DNA from: G963704535 sp963704535
GTDB lineage: Bacteria > Chloroflexota > Chloroflexia > Chloroflexales > Roseiflexaceae
DNA length: 64,000 nucleotides
NCBI GenBank assembly: GCA_963704535.1
Contig: OY969916.1
Span: 1,426,001-1,490,000 of the forward strand
Direction of reading: 5' to 3'
Shown here one piece after another: positions 8,954 through 17,135 of this stretch. The translations under genes were made by a program, and so were the position numbers. Positions within the stretch are counted from its first letter, which is position 1. Each line of letters starts with the position of its first letter. The notes beneath the pieces were generated by a model. That model saw only the letters and a list, made by a program, of their open reading frames with translations, did no database searches and was not told where the DNA came from.

Positions 8954-9065
8954 GACAAGGTTCTTTGGGGCTTTGCAGTTCTGGGAAAAAGGGGGTTTGA
9001 GGGGGTTGGCTCCTCAGTCTCCCCACCCCATTGTAAAGGAGAACGACGTTACCCGAAACCTTGTC
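8954..9065. repeat. Family A2 MITE-like repeat with GACAAGG termini
   Basis: This ~112-bp element is bounded by TTAGACAAGG and CCTTGTCTTA (near-perfect 10-bp terminal inverted repeats) and contains GGGAAAAAGGGGGTTTGAGG and a CTCAGTCTCCCCACCCCA arm. Related copies lie at 26064-26179 and 27767-27881, with half copies at 20106-20130 and 22740-22782. Confidence 0.7.
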
Positions 9066-9175
9066 TTATAGGCCAACCGCTTAGAAATAAGGCCATAGGA
9101 CGCCTTACCAGCGATTTTAGCACGCCTGGGGACAAAAATCAATAGAGCGCGGCCAACATCTGTGGAGTGGAGCCA

Positions 9176-9700
9176 TCACTCCAGCAGCCCCTCAAGCGGT
9201 CGGATCACCACCCGCGCCCCGTTGATGTCGAGTTCCATGACAACGTCATGGATCATCGGGATCAGCGCATCGGGCTGGCCGGAGCGCTTCACAATCAGCA
9301 CCTCGTTCGCGCCGGTCTCCAGCACCTCGCGCACGCGGCCGATCTCCTCCCCACTCTCCGTGACGACGTTCATGCCGTAGAGCTGGTGGATAAAGTACTC
9401 ACCTTCGTCAAGCGGCACCGCATCGCGCTCCAGAATTGAGACCTCCGCGCCGCGCAGATCCTCGGCGGCCTCGCGCGTGGTCACCTCGCCCAGCGTGAGA
9501 ATCAGCAGGCCCGGCTTATGCTCGATCAGCCCCTTCAACGCATGTTCCTGGCGTTTCGGGCCGACATACACCGAGCGAATGTTCCGGCGCAGGTGCTCGA
9601 CATGCGCGGTATAGGAGCGCATCTTGACCTGGCCGCGCAACCCAAAGGCCGCGACGATCTGGCCGATCAGGAGGGTTTCTTGTAGGGCAGGTTGAGTCAT
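9176..9700 (-). CDS. rimM: Ribosome maturation factor RimM
   Basis: This 174-residue protein aids 30S subunit head assembly by binding ribosomal protein S19. The N-terminal beta-barrel has the hallmark LLIGQIVAAFGLRGQVKMRS, then the central LRGAEVSILERDAVPLDEGE, and the C-terminal PRC-barrel has FIHQLYGMNVV, IGRVREVLETGANEVLIVK and LIPMIHDVVMELD. Length is normal for the family. I chose ATG 9700; an in-frame ATG four codons upstream (9712) is possible and neither has a strong Shine-Dalgarno. It belongs to the classic ffh-rpsP-khpA-rimM order on the minus strand, though trmD and rplS do not follow; a PSD-like gene does. Confidence 0.93.
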   Translation of the reverse strand: MTQPALQETLLIGQIVAAFGLRGQVKMRSYTAHVEHLRRNIRSVYVGPKRQEHALKGLIEHKPGLLILTLGEVTTREAAEDLRGAEVSILERDAVPLDEGEYFIHQLYGMNVVTESGEEIGRVREVLETGANEVLIVKRSGQPDALIPMIHDVVMELDINGARVVIRPLEGLLE

Positions 9701-9770
9701 TTCATCATACATAATGCGGAAACGTGAAACGTGAAGCCACCTCCAGCCATCACGCATCACGTTTCACGTT

Positions 9771-9998
9771 TCACTCAATATCGATATGTACCCGTTTGTT
9801 CTGCCGCGCGGCCGCGACGCTCATTAGATCGCGGATGGCCTTGGCGACCCGCCCGCTGCGCCCGATCACCTTGCCGGTCTCGTCGGGGGCAACAGTCAGC
9901 TCATAGGTCACAGTGTAGCGCCCCGTGCGCTCCTTGATCTGTACCGCTTCAGGATTATCGACCAGGTTGCGGGCCATGTACTCAAGCAATGCTTTCAT
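9771..9998 (-). CDS. khpA: KhpA-type KH-domain RNA-binding protein
   Basis: A 75-residue single KH domain protein (YlqC/KhpA family). It begins MKALLEYMARNLVDNPEAV, the standard family start, and contains the RNA-binding GxxG loop within VIGRSGRVAKAIRDLM. It ends AARQNKRVHIDIE. Homologues bind RNA together with KhpB/Jag and influence cell division and translation. The position between rpsP and rimM is the conserved genomic place of this gene. AGAGGG lies just upstream of the ATG. The spacer to rimM is filled by a fold-back repeat (9719-9776). Confidence 0.92.
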   Translation of the reverse strand: MKALLEYMARNLVDNPEAVQIKERTGRYTVTYELTVAPDETGKVIGRSGRVAKAIRDLMSVAAARQNKRVHIDIE

Positions 9999-10029
9999 AG
10001 ACCCTCTGTTGTTTTAGCAACTGTCTGAA

Positions 10030-10084
10030 GTGGAAGGAGGATTCTTGAGGGGCGGCCCCCTCAAACTCCCCCTGTTCAGAAAGT
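10030..10084. repeat. Family A1 palindromic repeat
   Basis: GAGGATTCTTGAGGGGCGGC...CCCCTCAAACTCCCCC between khpA and rpsP. It forms a GC-rich hairpin inside what should be one operon. Confidence 0.65.
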
Positions 10085-10087
10085 TTC

Positions 10088-10372
10088 TTAGCCTTCCGCC
10101 GCCGGCTCGACCGGAATCACCTTGCCGCTCTCGTCCAGCACGTGGACCTGCTTCAACAGATGCACCACCGTGTCCGAGGGCTGGGCGCCCACGCCGAGCC
10201 AGTAGCGCGCGCGGTCGGCCTTGACCTCCAGCACCTTGGGCTGGCGGATCGGATTATAGTGGCCGATGATCTCGATGAACTTGCCATCGCGCGGCGAGCG
10301 CTTGTCAGCGATCACGAGCCGATAGCTGGGCTGTTTGGTCTTGCCGGTGCGCCGTAGACGAATTGTCACCAT
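10088..10372 (-). CDS. rpsP: 30S ribosomal protein S16
   Basis: The 94-residue protein begins MVTIRLRRTGKTKQPSYRLV and continues with IADKRSPRDGKFIEIIGHYN, the diagnostic bS16 signature. The C-terminal part (RYWLGVGAQPSDTVVHLLK) is also canonical, followed by a short extension, DESGKVIPVEPAAEG. It is a structural component of the small subunit. ATG 10372 has AGGA four bases upstream; upstream ATGs lie in repeat sequence. It sits next to ffh and khpA as in most bacteria. Confidence 0.96.
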   Translation of the reverse strand: MVTIRLRRTGKTKQPSYRLVIADKRSPRDGKFIEIIGHYNPIRQPKVLEVKADRARYWLGVGAQPSDTVVHLLKQVHVLDESGKVIPVEPAAEG

Positions 10373-10397
10373 AGTCCTGTTGTTGCCTCCATAATTA

Positions 10398-10466
10398 TAG
10401 AGATTTGAGATTGGAGATTGGAGGTTGGAGATTGGAGATGTCAATCTCCAATCTCCAATCTCTAAC
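10398..10466. repeat. Fold-back microsatellite GATTGGA / TCCAATC
   Basis: Repeats of GAGATTGGA followed by CAATCTCCAATCTC form a long hairpin between rpsP and ffh. Confidence 0.65.
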
Positions 10467-11835
10467 TTACCGAAGCCTACGCATCAGCTCACGCGGGTCG
10501 ATCTGCCCGCCCTTGCCGCCTTTGCCACCTTTGCCGCCGCCGCCGCCGAGCTTCTTCATCATACGCTGCATCTGCTTAAACTGGCTCACCAGGCCCGTCA
10601 CATCCTGGACCTGCGTGCCGCTGCCCTTGGCAATGCGCTCCTTGCGCCGGCCCTTGATCATATCCGGGTTGCGGCGCTCCTCCTTGGTCATCGAGAAGAT
10701 GATCGCCTCGATGCGCTTGAGGTCGCCCTCATTGACCAGCTCCTCGTCGCGGGCGATCTGGCCCATGCCGGGGATCATGGCCAGGATCTGTTGCAGCGGC
10801 CCCAGCTTGCGCATCTGCTGCATGGCGCTAAGGAAGTCCTCGAAGTCGAAGGAGCCCTTGACGAGCTTCTTCTGCATCTTCTTAGCCTGATCCTCGTCAT
10901 AGATCTGCTCGGCGCGCTCGATCAACGAGAGCACATCGCCCATGCCCAGGATGCGCGAGGCCAGCCGGTCGGGGTGGAACGGCTCAAGCGTGTCGGCATC
11001 GACCTTCTCGCCGGAGCCCAGGAACTTGATCGGCACGCCCGTCACTGCGCGCACCGAGAGCGCCGCGCCGCCGCGCGCGTCGCCATCGACCTTGGTCATC
11101 ACCACGCCGGTGAGCTCCACACGCCGGTTGAACTCCTCGGCGACCTTCACCGCTTCCTGGCCGATCATCGAGTTCGACCACCAGCAGCTTCTCGGCCGGG
11201 TGGACGGCGCCGACGATCTGCACAAGCTCCTCCATCAGCCGCTCATCGATCTGGAGACGACCGGCGGTATCGACGAGCACATAGTTCAGCCCTTCGAGCC
11301 GAGCGCGCTGGAGCGCGTTGCGGGCGATATCGGGCGGCTGGGCCTGGGTGCCCTCCGAGTGGACCGGGATGTTGAGCTGCTTGCCGAGCGACTCGAGCTG
11401 CGCGATCGCGGCGGGCCGGTACACATCGGCGGCCACCAGCAGCGGCCGCTTGCCCTTCTTGCGTAGGTACAACGCCAGCTTCGCCGCCAGCGTCGTCTTG
11501 CCGGAGCCCTGCAAGCCCACCAGCATCAGCACCGTCGGGCCGGGCTTGGACTCGGCCAGCGGCACATTGGCCTTGCCCAACAGCTCGATCAGCTCGTCGT
11601 GGACGATCTTGACCACCTGCTGGGCCGGCGTCAAGCTCTTGGTAACTTCCTCGCCGATCGCCTTCTCAGTCACCTTGGCGACGAAGTCCTTGACCACCTT
11701 GAAATTAACATCAGCTTCGAGCAGCGCCAGCCGCACCTGCTTCATGCCCTCGCGAACATCGTCCTCAGTGAGCTTGCCCTTGCTGCCCAGCTTTTGAAAA
11801 ACGGCCTGTAGCCGATCAGATAAACTTTCAAACAT
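10467..11835 (-). CDS. ffh: Signal recognition particle GTPase Ffh, one frameshift
   Basis: Ffh binds signal sequences and 4.5S/6S RNA and targets ribosomes to FtsY at the membrane. The N domain starts MFESLSDRLQAVFQKLGSKG; the G domain has LVGLQGSGKTTLAAKLA, VAADVYRPAAIAQLE, LVDTAGRLQ and TKVDGDARGGAALS; the M domain is Met-rich (MQQMRKLGPLQQILAMIPGM) and ends with a Gly/Lys-rich stretch and PRELMRRL. At 11170-11175 the frame is broken by one extra base: GAACTC where GACTC would give VVDSMIGQEAV. The gene is essential, so this is almost certainly a sequence error. ATG 11835 is chosen because the family starts there. Rebuilt length is about 455 residues. Confidence 0.95.
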
Positions 11836-11927
11836 GCGACAACCTAGCGCTACACACAAAAAAGCGGCGATCCGCTCGCTCTGCCCGCACATTGTAGCGA
11901 CAAACGGGACTCACGTCAAATCCGTGA

Positions 11928-12003
11928 GGGGGTGAAAGGGTGAAAGGGTGAAGGGGGTAGAGCATCACCCCTTCACCCTTTCACCCTTTCGCCCTTTCAC
12001 CCG
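11928..12003. repeat. Fold-back GTGAAAGG / CCTTTCAC microsatellite
   Basis: GGTGAAAGGGTGAAAGG repeats followed by CACCCTTTCACCCTTTC. A sister copy lies at 15345-15411. It covers the space between the ffh start and the end of the kinase gene. Confidence 0.65.
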
Positions 12004-12004
12004 T

Positions 12005-13642
12005 TCAAGAAAGGGGAACTCTGAGTTCGACGGTGGTGCCCTCGCCCTCGACCGAGCGGATGCGGCAATCGCCGCCGATCAGCCGCGCCCGCTCGCGCAT
12101 GTTCAGCAGACCCAGTGAGCCGCGCGTGTTGTAGCTCGACTCGACCGCCGCCGGGTTGAAGCCCCGGCCGCGGTCGCGCACGCTGGCCACGAGCTGCCCC
12201 TCCTCCTGGTACAGGTAGATCGCCACCTCCATCGCCCGCGCGTGCTTGCGCGCGTTGTTGACCCCCTCCTGGACGATCATGAAGATCGCGCCCTCGACCT
12301 CGACCGGCAGGCGTGGGATGCTCGGCGGGGCCTCCAGCCGCAGCCGCATCCCGCCGGTGGGGTCGCGGAAGCGGCTGACATACTGCTGCATGGTCGACAG
12401 CAGCCCCTGCGTCTCCAGCCCCAGCGGCCGCAGCTCGAACAGCAGCGTGCGAATATCGTAGGACGTCTTCTGCACCAGCTCGGACAGCACATTCAGTTCA
12501 CTCTCGACCCGCTCCGGCATGGCGCGCATCAGCTTCTTGATGAACTCGATATTCATGGCGATCGCCGCCACGCTCTGAGTCGGCCCGTCGTGCAGGTCGC
12601 GGGCGATCGCGGCGCGCACCTCGGCCTCCTTCGCCAGCAACTTGTCGCGCTCCTCCTTGAGGCTACGCACCAGCCGGGCATTCTCCACCGCCACCGCCGC
12701 CTGGGAAGCCAGCGTCGTCAGCAGCCGCAGATCCTGCTCGGTGAACGGCTCGCCGGTGCGCTTATTGAGCACCTGCATGACGCCGACCACCCGCTCACCG
12801 TGGCGCATGGGCGCGCATAGGATCGAGCGCGTCACGAAGTCGACATCGCGCGCCACCCCGTCGAACCAGCGCGGGTCCTGCTCGACATCATTGACGATCT
12901 GGCCGATACCATTGGATGCCACCCAGCCGGCGATCCCACGGTCGATCGGGATACGGAACTCGCGCCGCTCGCCGGTGTGAGCATCGGTTGTATCCAGCAC
13001 CAGCTCGCGCGCCACATCGTCCAGCAGCATAATCGAGCAGCGCTCGGCGCCCATGACCTCGGGCACGTGGCGCCTGATGTCGTCCAGCAGGCTCGGCAGA
13101 TCCAGGTTGGTCGCCAACGCCTGGCCGACCTCGTAAAGCAGGTGCAGCTCGCGCAGATCCTGCTCGGCGCGCTGGAGCATCGCCATCTTGTCGGCCTCGC
13201 CGCCGATCGCGCGCACCAGCAGCACCACCATATCCTCGTCGGGGCGCACCGCTTCCGGGCGCTCGCCCTCGCCCTCGCGCACGATCAGGTGCAGCAGGCC
13301 GACGGTCTGGTTGGCGCTACGCAGCGAAAGCTCCATCAACTGGCGCTCGTCGTCCAGCACGTAATAGCCGATCGCCGGCTCGCTACCCTCGTCGCGGCGC
13401 GCGAACGCCTCGCGGGCCTCGGCGATCATCCGCGCAGCCTCGGCGTCGAGCTGGCCGTGCTCAAGCGCGATCATCTCGCCGTGGGGCGCCTGGTAGATCA
13501 GCGCGCCCACCTCGGCGGGCCAGAACGCCACCAGCCGGGAAAGCGACGCGCGCAGTAATCCCAGCACATCGGTCTGGCCGCCGGCCGAAAGGAGCTGGCC
13601 GAGCGTATGCAATTGGCGCTGATCGATCGTCTGGGGCGGCAT
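12005..13642 (-). CDS. GAF-domain sensor histidine kinase, NarL/HisKA_3 type
   Basis: This cytoplasmic 545-residue kinase has no TM helix. An N-terminal region (residues ~1-170, possibly a degenerate GAF) leads through a short coiled segment to a clear GAF domain (LLYEVGQALATNLDL to AAVAVENARLV, ~180-345). A HisKA_3 dimerisation domain follows with the phospho-acceptor His in AIARDLHDGPTQSVAA. The HATPase domain has VQEGVNNARKHA (N box), RDRGRGFNP (G1) and GSLGLLNMRERARLIGG (G2). It should autophosphorylate in response to a small-molecule or redox cue and phosphorylate a LuxR/NarL-type response regulator, which is not in the window. ATG 13642 has AGAGG seven bases upstream. It is divergent from the NADH dehydrogenase gene. 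Confidence 0.9.
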   Translation of the reverse strand: MPPQTIDQRQLHTLGQLLSAGGQTDVLGLLRASLSRLVAFWPAEVGALIYQAPHGEMIALEHGQLDAEAARMIAEAREAFARRDEGSEPAIGYYVLDDERQLMELSLRSANQTVGLLHLIVREGEGERPEAVRPDEDMVVLLVRAIGGEADKMAMLQRAEQDLRELHLLYEVGQALATNLDLPSLLDDIRRHVPEVMGAERCSIMLLDDVARELVLDTTDAHTGERREFRIPIDRGIAGWVASNGIGQIVNDVEQDPRWFDGVARDVDFVTRSILCAPMRHGERVVGVMQVLNKRTGEPFTEQDLRLLTTLASQAAVAVENARLVRSLKEERDKLLAKEAEVRAAIARDLHDGPTQSVAAIAMNIEFIKKLMRAMPERVESELNVLSELVQKTSYDIRTLLFELRPLGLETQGLLSTMQQYVSRFRDPTGGMRLRLEAPPSIPRLPVEVEGAIFMIVQEGVNNARKHARAMEVAIYLYQEEGQLVASVRDRGRGFNPAAVESSYNTRGSLGLLNMRERARLIGGDCRIRSVEGEGTTVELRVPLS

Positions 13643-13667
13643 ACCGAACCTCTTTTGATACTTAGAG

Positions 13668-13738
13668 TCTGTCTGAAAAGAGGGAGTTTGAGGGGGCTGC
13701 CCCCTCAAGAACCCCCGTCCCACCACGAACTTGGAGAT
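13668..13738. repeat. Family A1 palindromic repeat
   Basis: GTCTGTCTGAAAAGAGGGAG, TTTGAGGGGGCTGCCCCCTC and AAGAACCCCCGTCCCACCAC in series: a complete A1 unit between the divergent kinase and ndh genes. Confidence 0.7.
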
Positions 13739-13800
13739 CAGAAATGGATAGTAACTGTACCGCATCGCCGGACGCCTGTCAACGTACGTCGCAGGACCTA

Positions 13801-13829
13801 TTGACTTTGTGATAATAATCACGTACACT
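13801..13829 (+). promoter_or_regulatory. Promoter with CRP/FNR-like operator upstream of ndh
   Basis: TTGACT (13801-13806) and TACACT (13824-13829) are 17 bp apart. The spacer contains TGTGA-N6-TCACG (13808-13823), with an inner perfect GTGAT-AATA-ATCAC dyad. This is the dyad type bound by CRP/FNR-family regulators and lies where binding would block polymerase. Confidence 0.5.
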
Positions 13830-13830
13830 T

Positions 13831-13915
13831 ATAGTGGTTTTGCGGGGGTGGTTTGGAGGGGGTGGCCCCCTCCAAGCCTCCTCCACACCGCAAAATCTGT
13901 GTGGTAAGCCACTAG
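13831..13915. repeat. Family B palindromic repeat copy 2
   Basis: Terminal TAGTGG and CCACTA flank GGGGGTGGTTTGGAGG and GGCCCCCTCCAAGCCTCC. Inverse orientation of the copy at 5765-5835. It lies in the ndh leader. Confidence 0.65.
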
Positions 13916-14007
13916 GAAATATGGCAGCCAGAGGCGATCTGCCGGTGCCCCTGACATTCAGTTGCCTCCCGGCGGCATTTCCCTTGCAATATCTCGCGAG
14001 CAAAACT

Positions 14008-15342
14008 ATGAATACGACTGAATATAGTACGACCAATATCGACATAGAACAGGAAGAATATCAGCTTGCCGTCTCCGAACCGCAGGAGCGCATGCCCAGC
14101 CGTCCACGGGTCGTCGTCGTCGGCGCCGGGTTTGGCGGCCTCAGTGTGGCGCGCGCGCTCGCCGACCGCGACGTAGACGTGCTCATGCTCGACCGCAACA
14201 ACTACCACGGCTTCTGGCCGCTGCTCTATCAGGTGGCGACCGCCGGCCTGGAGCCCGAGTCGATCGCCTACCCGGTGCGGGCCATCCTACGCAAACACCG
14301 CAACGTCGGCTTCCTCATGGCTGAGGTCAAAGGCGTCGACTTCGAGCGCAAGCAGGTGCTGATCGACGGCGCCCCCATCCCCTACAACTACCTGGTGCTG
14401 GCGGCCGGCAGCACCACCAACTACTTCGGCAACGACGCGCTGGCCCGGCACACCTACGCCATGAAAGACATCGACGAAGCCGAGCGGCTGCGCAATCACG
14501 TCCTGGGCGCCTTCGAGCGGGCGGTGCGCGAGCAGGACCCGGCCCGCCGGGCCGCGCTCATGACCTTTGTGATCGCCGGCGGCGGGCCGACCGGCGTGGA
14601 GCTGGCCGGCGCCTTCGTCGAGCTGATCCGCCACGTCCTACGCAAGGACTACCCGACGCTTGACACGCACCAGGCGCGCGTAGTGCTGGTCGAGGCAGCC
14701 GACCGCATTCTGGCCAGCTTCCCCGACTCGCTCCAGAACAGCGCGCTGCGGCGGCTGCATCGAATGGGCGTCGAGGTGCGGCTACGCACCGCCGTCGCCG
14801 CCGCCGATCCCGACCGGATCATCTTCAAAGATGGCAGCAGCCTGGCCGCACACACGGTCGTCTGGGCCGCCGGGGTGCGCGGCGCGGCCCTGGCCGATGC
14901 CCTGGGCGTCGCGCTTGGCCGCGCGGCGCGCGTGCAGGTCGAGCCGACCCTCAACCTCCCGCAGCGGCCCGAGGTGTTTGTGATCGGCGACATGGCCTAC
15001 CTGGAGGGCTACAAAGGCGGCCAGGCCTACCCGCTGGTCGCGCCGGTGGCGATCCAGCAGGGCCGGCAGGCCGCGCGCAACCTCCTAGCGCAGCTCGACG
15101 GCGCGCCGATGCGCCCATTCCGCTACACCGACAAGGGCCAGATGGCGACGATCGGTCGGCGCGCGGCGGTGCTGGACGCCTTCGGCCTGCGGCTCAGCGG
15201 CATGATCGCCTGGCTCGGCTGGTTGCTGCTGCACCTGGTCACGCTGATCGGCTTCCGCAACCGCCTGATCGTCCTGACCAATTGGGTCTACAACTATTTC
15301 ACCTACGACCGCGGCGTTCGGCTGATCACCGGCAAGGACTGA
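14008..15342 (+). CDS. ndh: Type II NADH dehydrogenase (NDH-2 family FAD oxidoreductase)
   Basis: This enzyme oxidises NADH and reduces quinone without pumping protons. The FAD-binding Rossmann motif RVVVVGAGFGGLSVARALA is at ~31-50, preceded by a short polar leader. NYHGFWPLLYQVATAGLEPE, VLAAGSTTNYFG, the NADH-binding FVIAGGGPTGVELAGAFVE and the FAD-binding VFVIGDMAYLEGYKGGQAYP follow. The C-terminus (LGWLLLHLVTLIGFRNRLIV) is the amphipathic membrane anchor with the usual WxxxYF-like ending. Rebuilt length is 444 residues, as expected. I chose ATG 14008; ATG 14092 just before the Rossmann fold is an alternative. The upstream promoter carries a CRP/FNR-like site, so redox or energy control is likely. 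Confidence 0.9.
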   Translation: MNTTEYSTTNIDIEQEEYQLAVSEPQERMPSRPRVVVVGAGFGGLSVARALADRDVDVLMLDRNNYHGFWPLLYQVATAGLEPESIAYPVRAILRKHRNVGFLMAEVKGVDFERKQVLIDGAPIPYNYLVLAAGSTTNYFGNDALARHTYAMKDIDEAERLRNHVLGAFERAVREQDPARRAALMTFVIAGGGPTGVELAGAFVELIRHVLRKDYPTLDTHQARVVLVEAADRILASFPDSLQNSALRRLHRMGVEVRLRTAVAAADPDRIIFKDGSSLAAHTVVWAAGVRGAALADALGVALGRAARVQVEPTLNLPQRPEVFVIGDMAYLEGYKGGQAYPLVAPVAIQQGRQAARNLLAQLDGAPMRPFRYTDKGQMATIGRRAAVLDAFGLRLSGMIAWLGWLLLHLVTLIGFRNRLIVLTNWVYNYFTYDRGVRLITGKD

Positions 15343-15344
15343 CA

Positions 15345-15411
15345 AGGTGAAAGGGTGACTGTTATCACCCCTTCACCCTTTCACCCTTTCACCCTTTCAC
15401 CCCTTCAGAGT
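15345..15411. repeat. Fold-back GTGAAAGG / CCTTTCAC microsatellite, second copy
   Basis: GGTGAAAGGGTGAC, a short loop, then CACCCTTTCACCCTTTC repeats, directly after the ndh stop; likely a terminator. Confidence 0.6.
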
Positions 15412-15425
15412 ATGGAGGTGCGACC

Positions 15426-16757
15426 ATGACCTTCAGCCCGACCATCCCCAGGCTGCGCGGGCTGCCACTGCTGGGGAATTTGCTCGAATTTCGCAGCGAT
15501 CGTCTCGCGACGCTGCTGCGGCTGGGCCAGGAGTGCGGCGAGATCGGCATTTTCACATTTGGGCCATGGCCGGCGGTCGTGCTCAACAGCGCCGAGTACG
15601 CCCACGCGGTGCTGGTCGAGCACGCCGATTCATTCCAGAAGCTGCCGTCGATGGCGTTCCTACACCCGCTGCTCGGCAACGGGCTCCTCAACAGTGAGGG
15701 CGATTTCTGGCGCCGCCAGCGCAAGCTTGCCGCGCCGGCGTTCCAGCACCGCCGCATCGCCGCCTACGCCGGAGTGATGGCAGACTACGCCGAGCGCGCC
15801 CAGCGCACCTGGCCCGACGGCGCGACCGTCGACGTCGCCCAGGAGATGATGCGCCTGACGTTGAGCATCGTCGGCAAGACCCTGTTCGATGCCGATGTGC
15901 TCTCCGAGGCCGAGGAGCTGGGCGCCGCGCTGACCGTCGCGCTGACCTACGTCAACGACAAGACCAGCACGCCCTTCCCGGCGCCGACAAGCTGGCCGAC
16001 ACCCAGCAACCGCCGCAACCGGCGGGCGATCGCCCGGCTGGACGCGACGGTCCACCGCATGATCCGCGAGCGGCGCGCCTCGGGCGAGGATAAGGGCGAC
16101 CTGCTCTCGATGCTGCTGCTGGCCCAGGACGAGGACGGCGCCACAATGACCGATAAGCAGGTGCGCGACGAGGCGATGACGATCTTCCTGGCCGGCCACG
16201 AGACGACGGCCAATGCGCTGGCATGGGCCTGGTACCTGCTGGCCCGCCACCCCGAGGTGTACGACCGGCTGCGCGACGAGGCGCGCACTGTGCTGGCGGG
16301 CCGCACGCCGACCTTTGCCGATCTGCCGAATCTGCCCTATGCCCTGCGCGTGCTCAAGGAAGCCCTGCGGCTCTACCCGCCAGCCTACATCTACGGCCGC
16401 TACGCCCGCGCCGCCGTCGACCTCGGCAAGCACCAGCTACCAGCCAAGACCTGGGTCTTGATCAGCCCGTACGTCCTGCACCGCCGGCCCGACTACTTCC
16501 CCAACCCGGAGCGCTTCGACCCGGAACGCTTCGCGCCGGAGGCCGAGGCGCGCCTGCCGCGCTATGCCTACCTGCCCTTCGGCGGCGGGCCGCGGGTCTG
16601 CATCGGCAACCAATTCGCGCTCATGGAGGGCCAGATCATCCTGGCAGCGCTGGCGCAACGGGTGCGCTTCGAGCTGGTGGCCGGGCAGCGGATCGTCCCG
16701 CAGCCATTGATCACGCTGCGGCCGCGCGGCGGGATCAGGATGGTGGTGCGGCGATAG
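15426..16757 (+). CDS. Cytochrome P450
   Basis: This soluble 443-residue haem monooxygenase has all hallmark motifs: proline-rich start (PTIPRLRGLPLLGNL), helix C WRRQRKLAAPAF (WxxxR), helix I FLAGHETTANALAWAWYLLA (A/G-G-x-E-T), ExxR in LKEALRLYPP, PERFDPERF, and the haem loop FGGGPRVCIGNQFALME with the Cys ligand. The sequence resembles the CYP102/CYP110-like fatty-acid or alkane hydroxylase side of the family, but substrate cannot be assigned. GGAGGTG lies six bases before the ATG. No ferredoxin or reductase gene is adjacent. Confidence 0.95.
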   Translation: MTFSPTIPRLRGLPLLGNLLEFRSDRLATLLRLGQECGEIGIFTFGPWPAVVLNSAEYAHAVLVEHADSFQKLPSMAFLHPLLGNGLLNSEGDFWRRQRKLAAPAFQHRRIAAYAGVMADYAERAQRTWPDGATVDVAQEMMRLTLSIVGKTLFDADVLSEAEELGAALTVALTYVNDKTSTPFPAPTSWPTPSNRRNRRAIARLDATVHRMIRERRASGEDKGDLLSMLLLAQDEDGATMTDKQVRDEAMTIFLAGHETTANALAWAWYLLARHPEVYDRLRDEARTVLAGRTPTFADLPNLPYALRVLKEALRLYPPAYIYGRYARAAVDLGKHQLPAKTWVLISPYVLHRRPDYFPNPERFDPERFAPEAEARLPRYAYLPFGGGPRVCIGNQFALMEGQIILAALAQRVRFELVAGQRIVPQPLITLRPRGGIRMVVRR

Positions 16758-17135
16758 AGGGACGCGATTTACGATATTATCCGCTCTCTATTCGCTCATC
16801 GATTTACGATTGGCCGCGCGGACGCCACGACGAACGCCATCGCGCGTCGTCGCGGCGCCCCGCGTGGTCGCCCCCGCGACGGACGGCATCGCCCGTCGTC
16901 GCGGAGGGGCGAATACAAGATTCGCCCGCATTGCCATCCATCGCCCGCATTGCCATCCATCGCCCGCATTGATCACAACGCAAATCGACGCGATCGGCGT
17001 GATCGGCGTGATCGGCGAGCGAGGGCGAATACAAGATTCGCCCCTCCCCAATGGGAATCGATGGTATCGGTGATGTTTCCGTTGACCACAACGCGATCGA
17101 TGCGGACCCACGCATCACGTTTCACGCTTCACGTT
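16758..17135. repeat. Intergenic spacer with two REP-like palindromes and a 19-bp tandem repeat
   Basis: No gene is seen. Two identical hairpins, stem GGGCGAAT, loop ACAAG, stem ATTCGCCC, lie at 16907-16927 and 17023-17043. Just after the first, CGCCCGCATTGCCATCCAT units repeat in tandem (16923-16970). One-arm CACGTTTCACG repeats lie at 17108-17141. Confidence 0.65.

Noticed and set aside
10467..11835. Programmed ribosomal frameshifting in ffh
   Set aside because: No slippery sequence or downstream structure is evident, Ffh is not known to use frameshifting, and the same one-base change occurs at the same motif in three unrelated genes.
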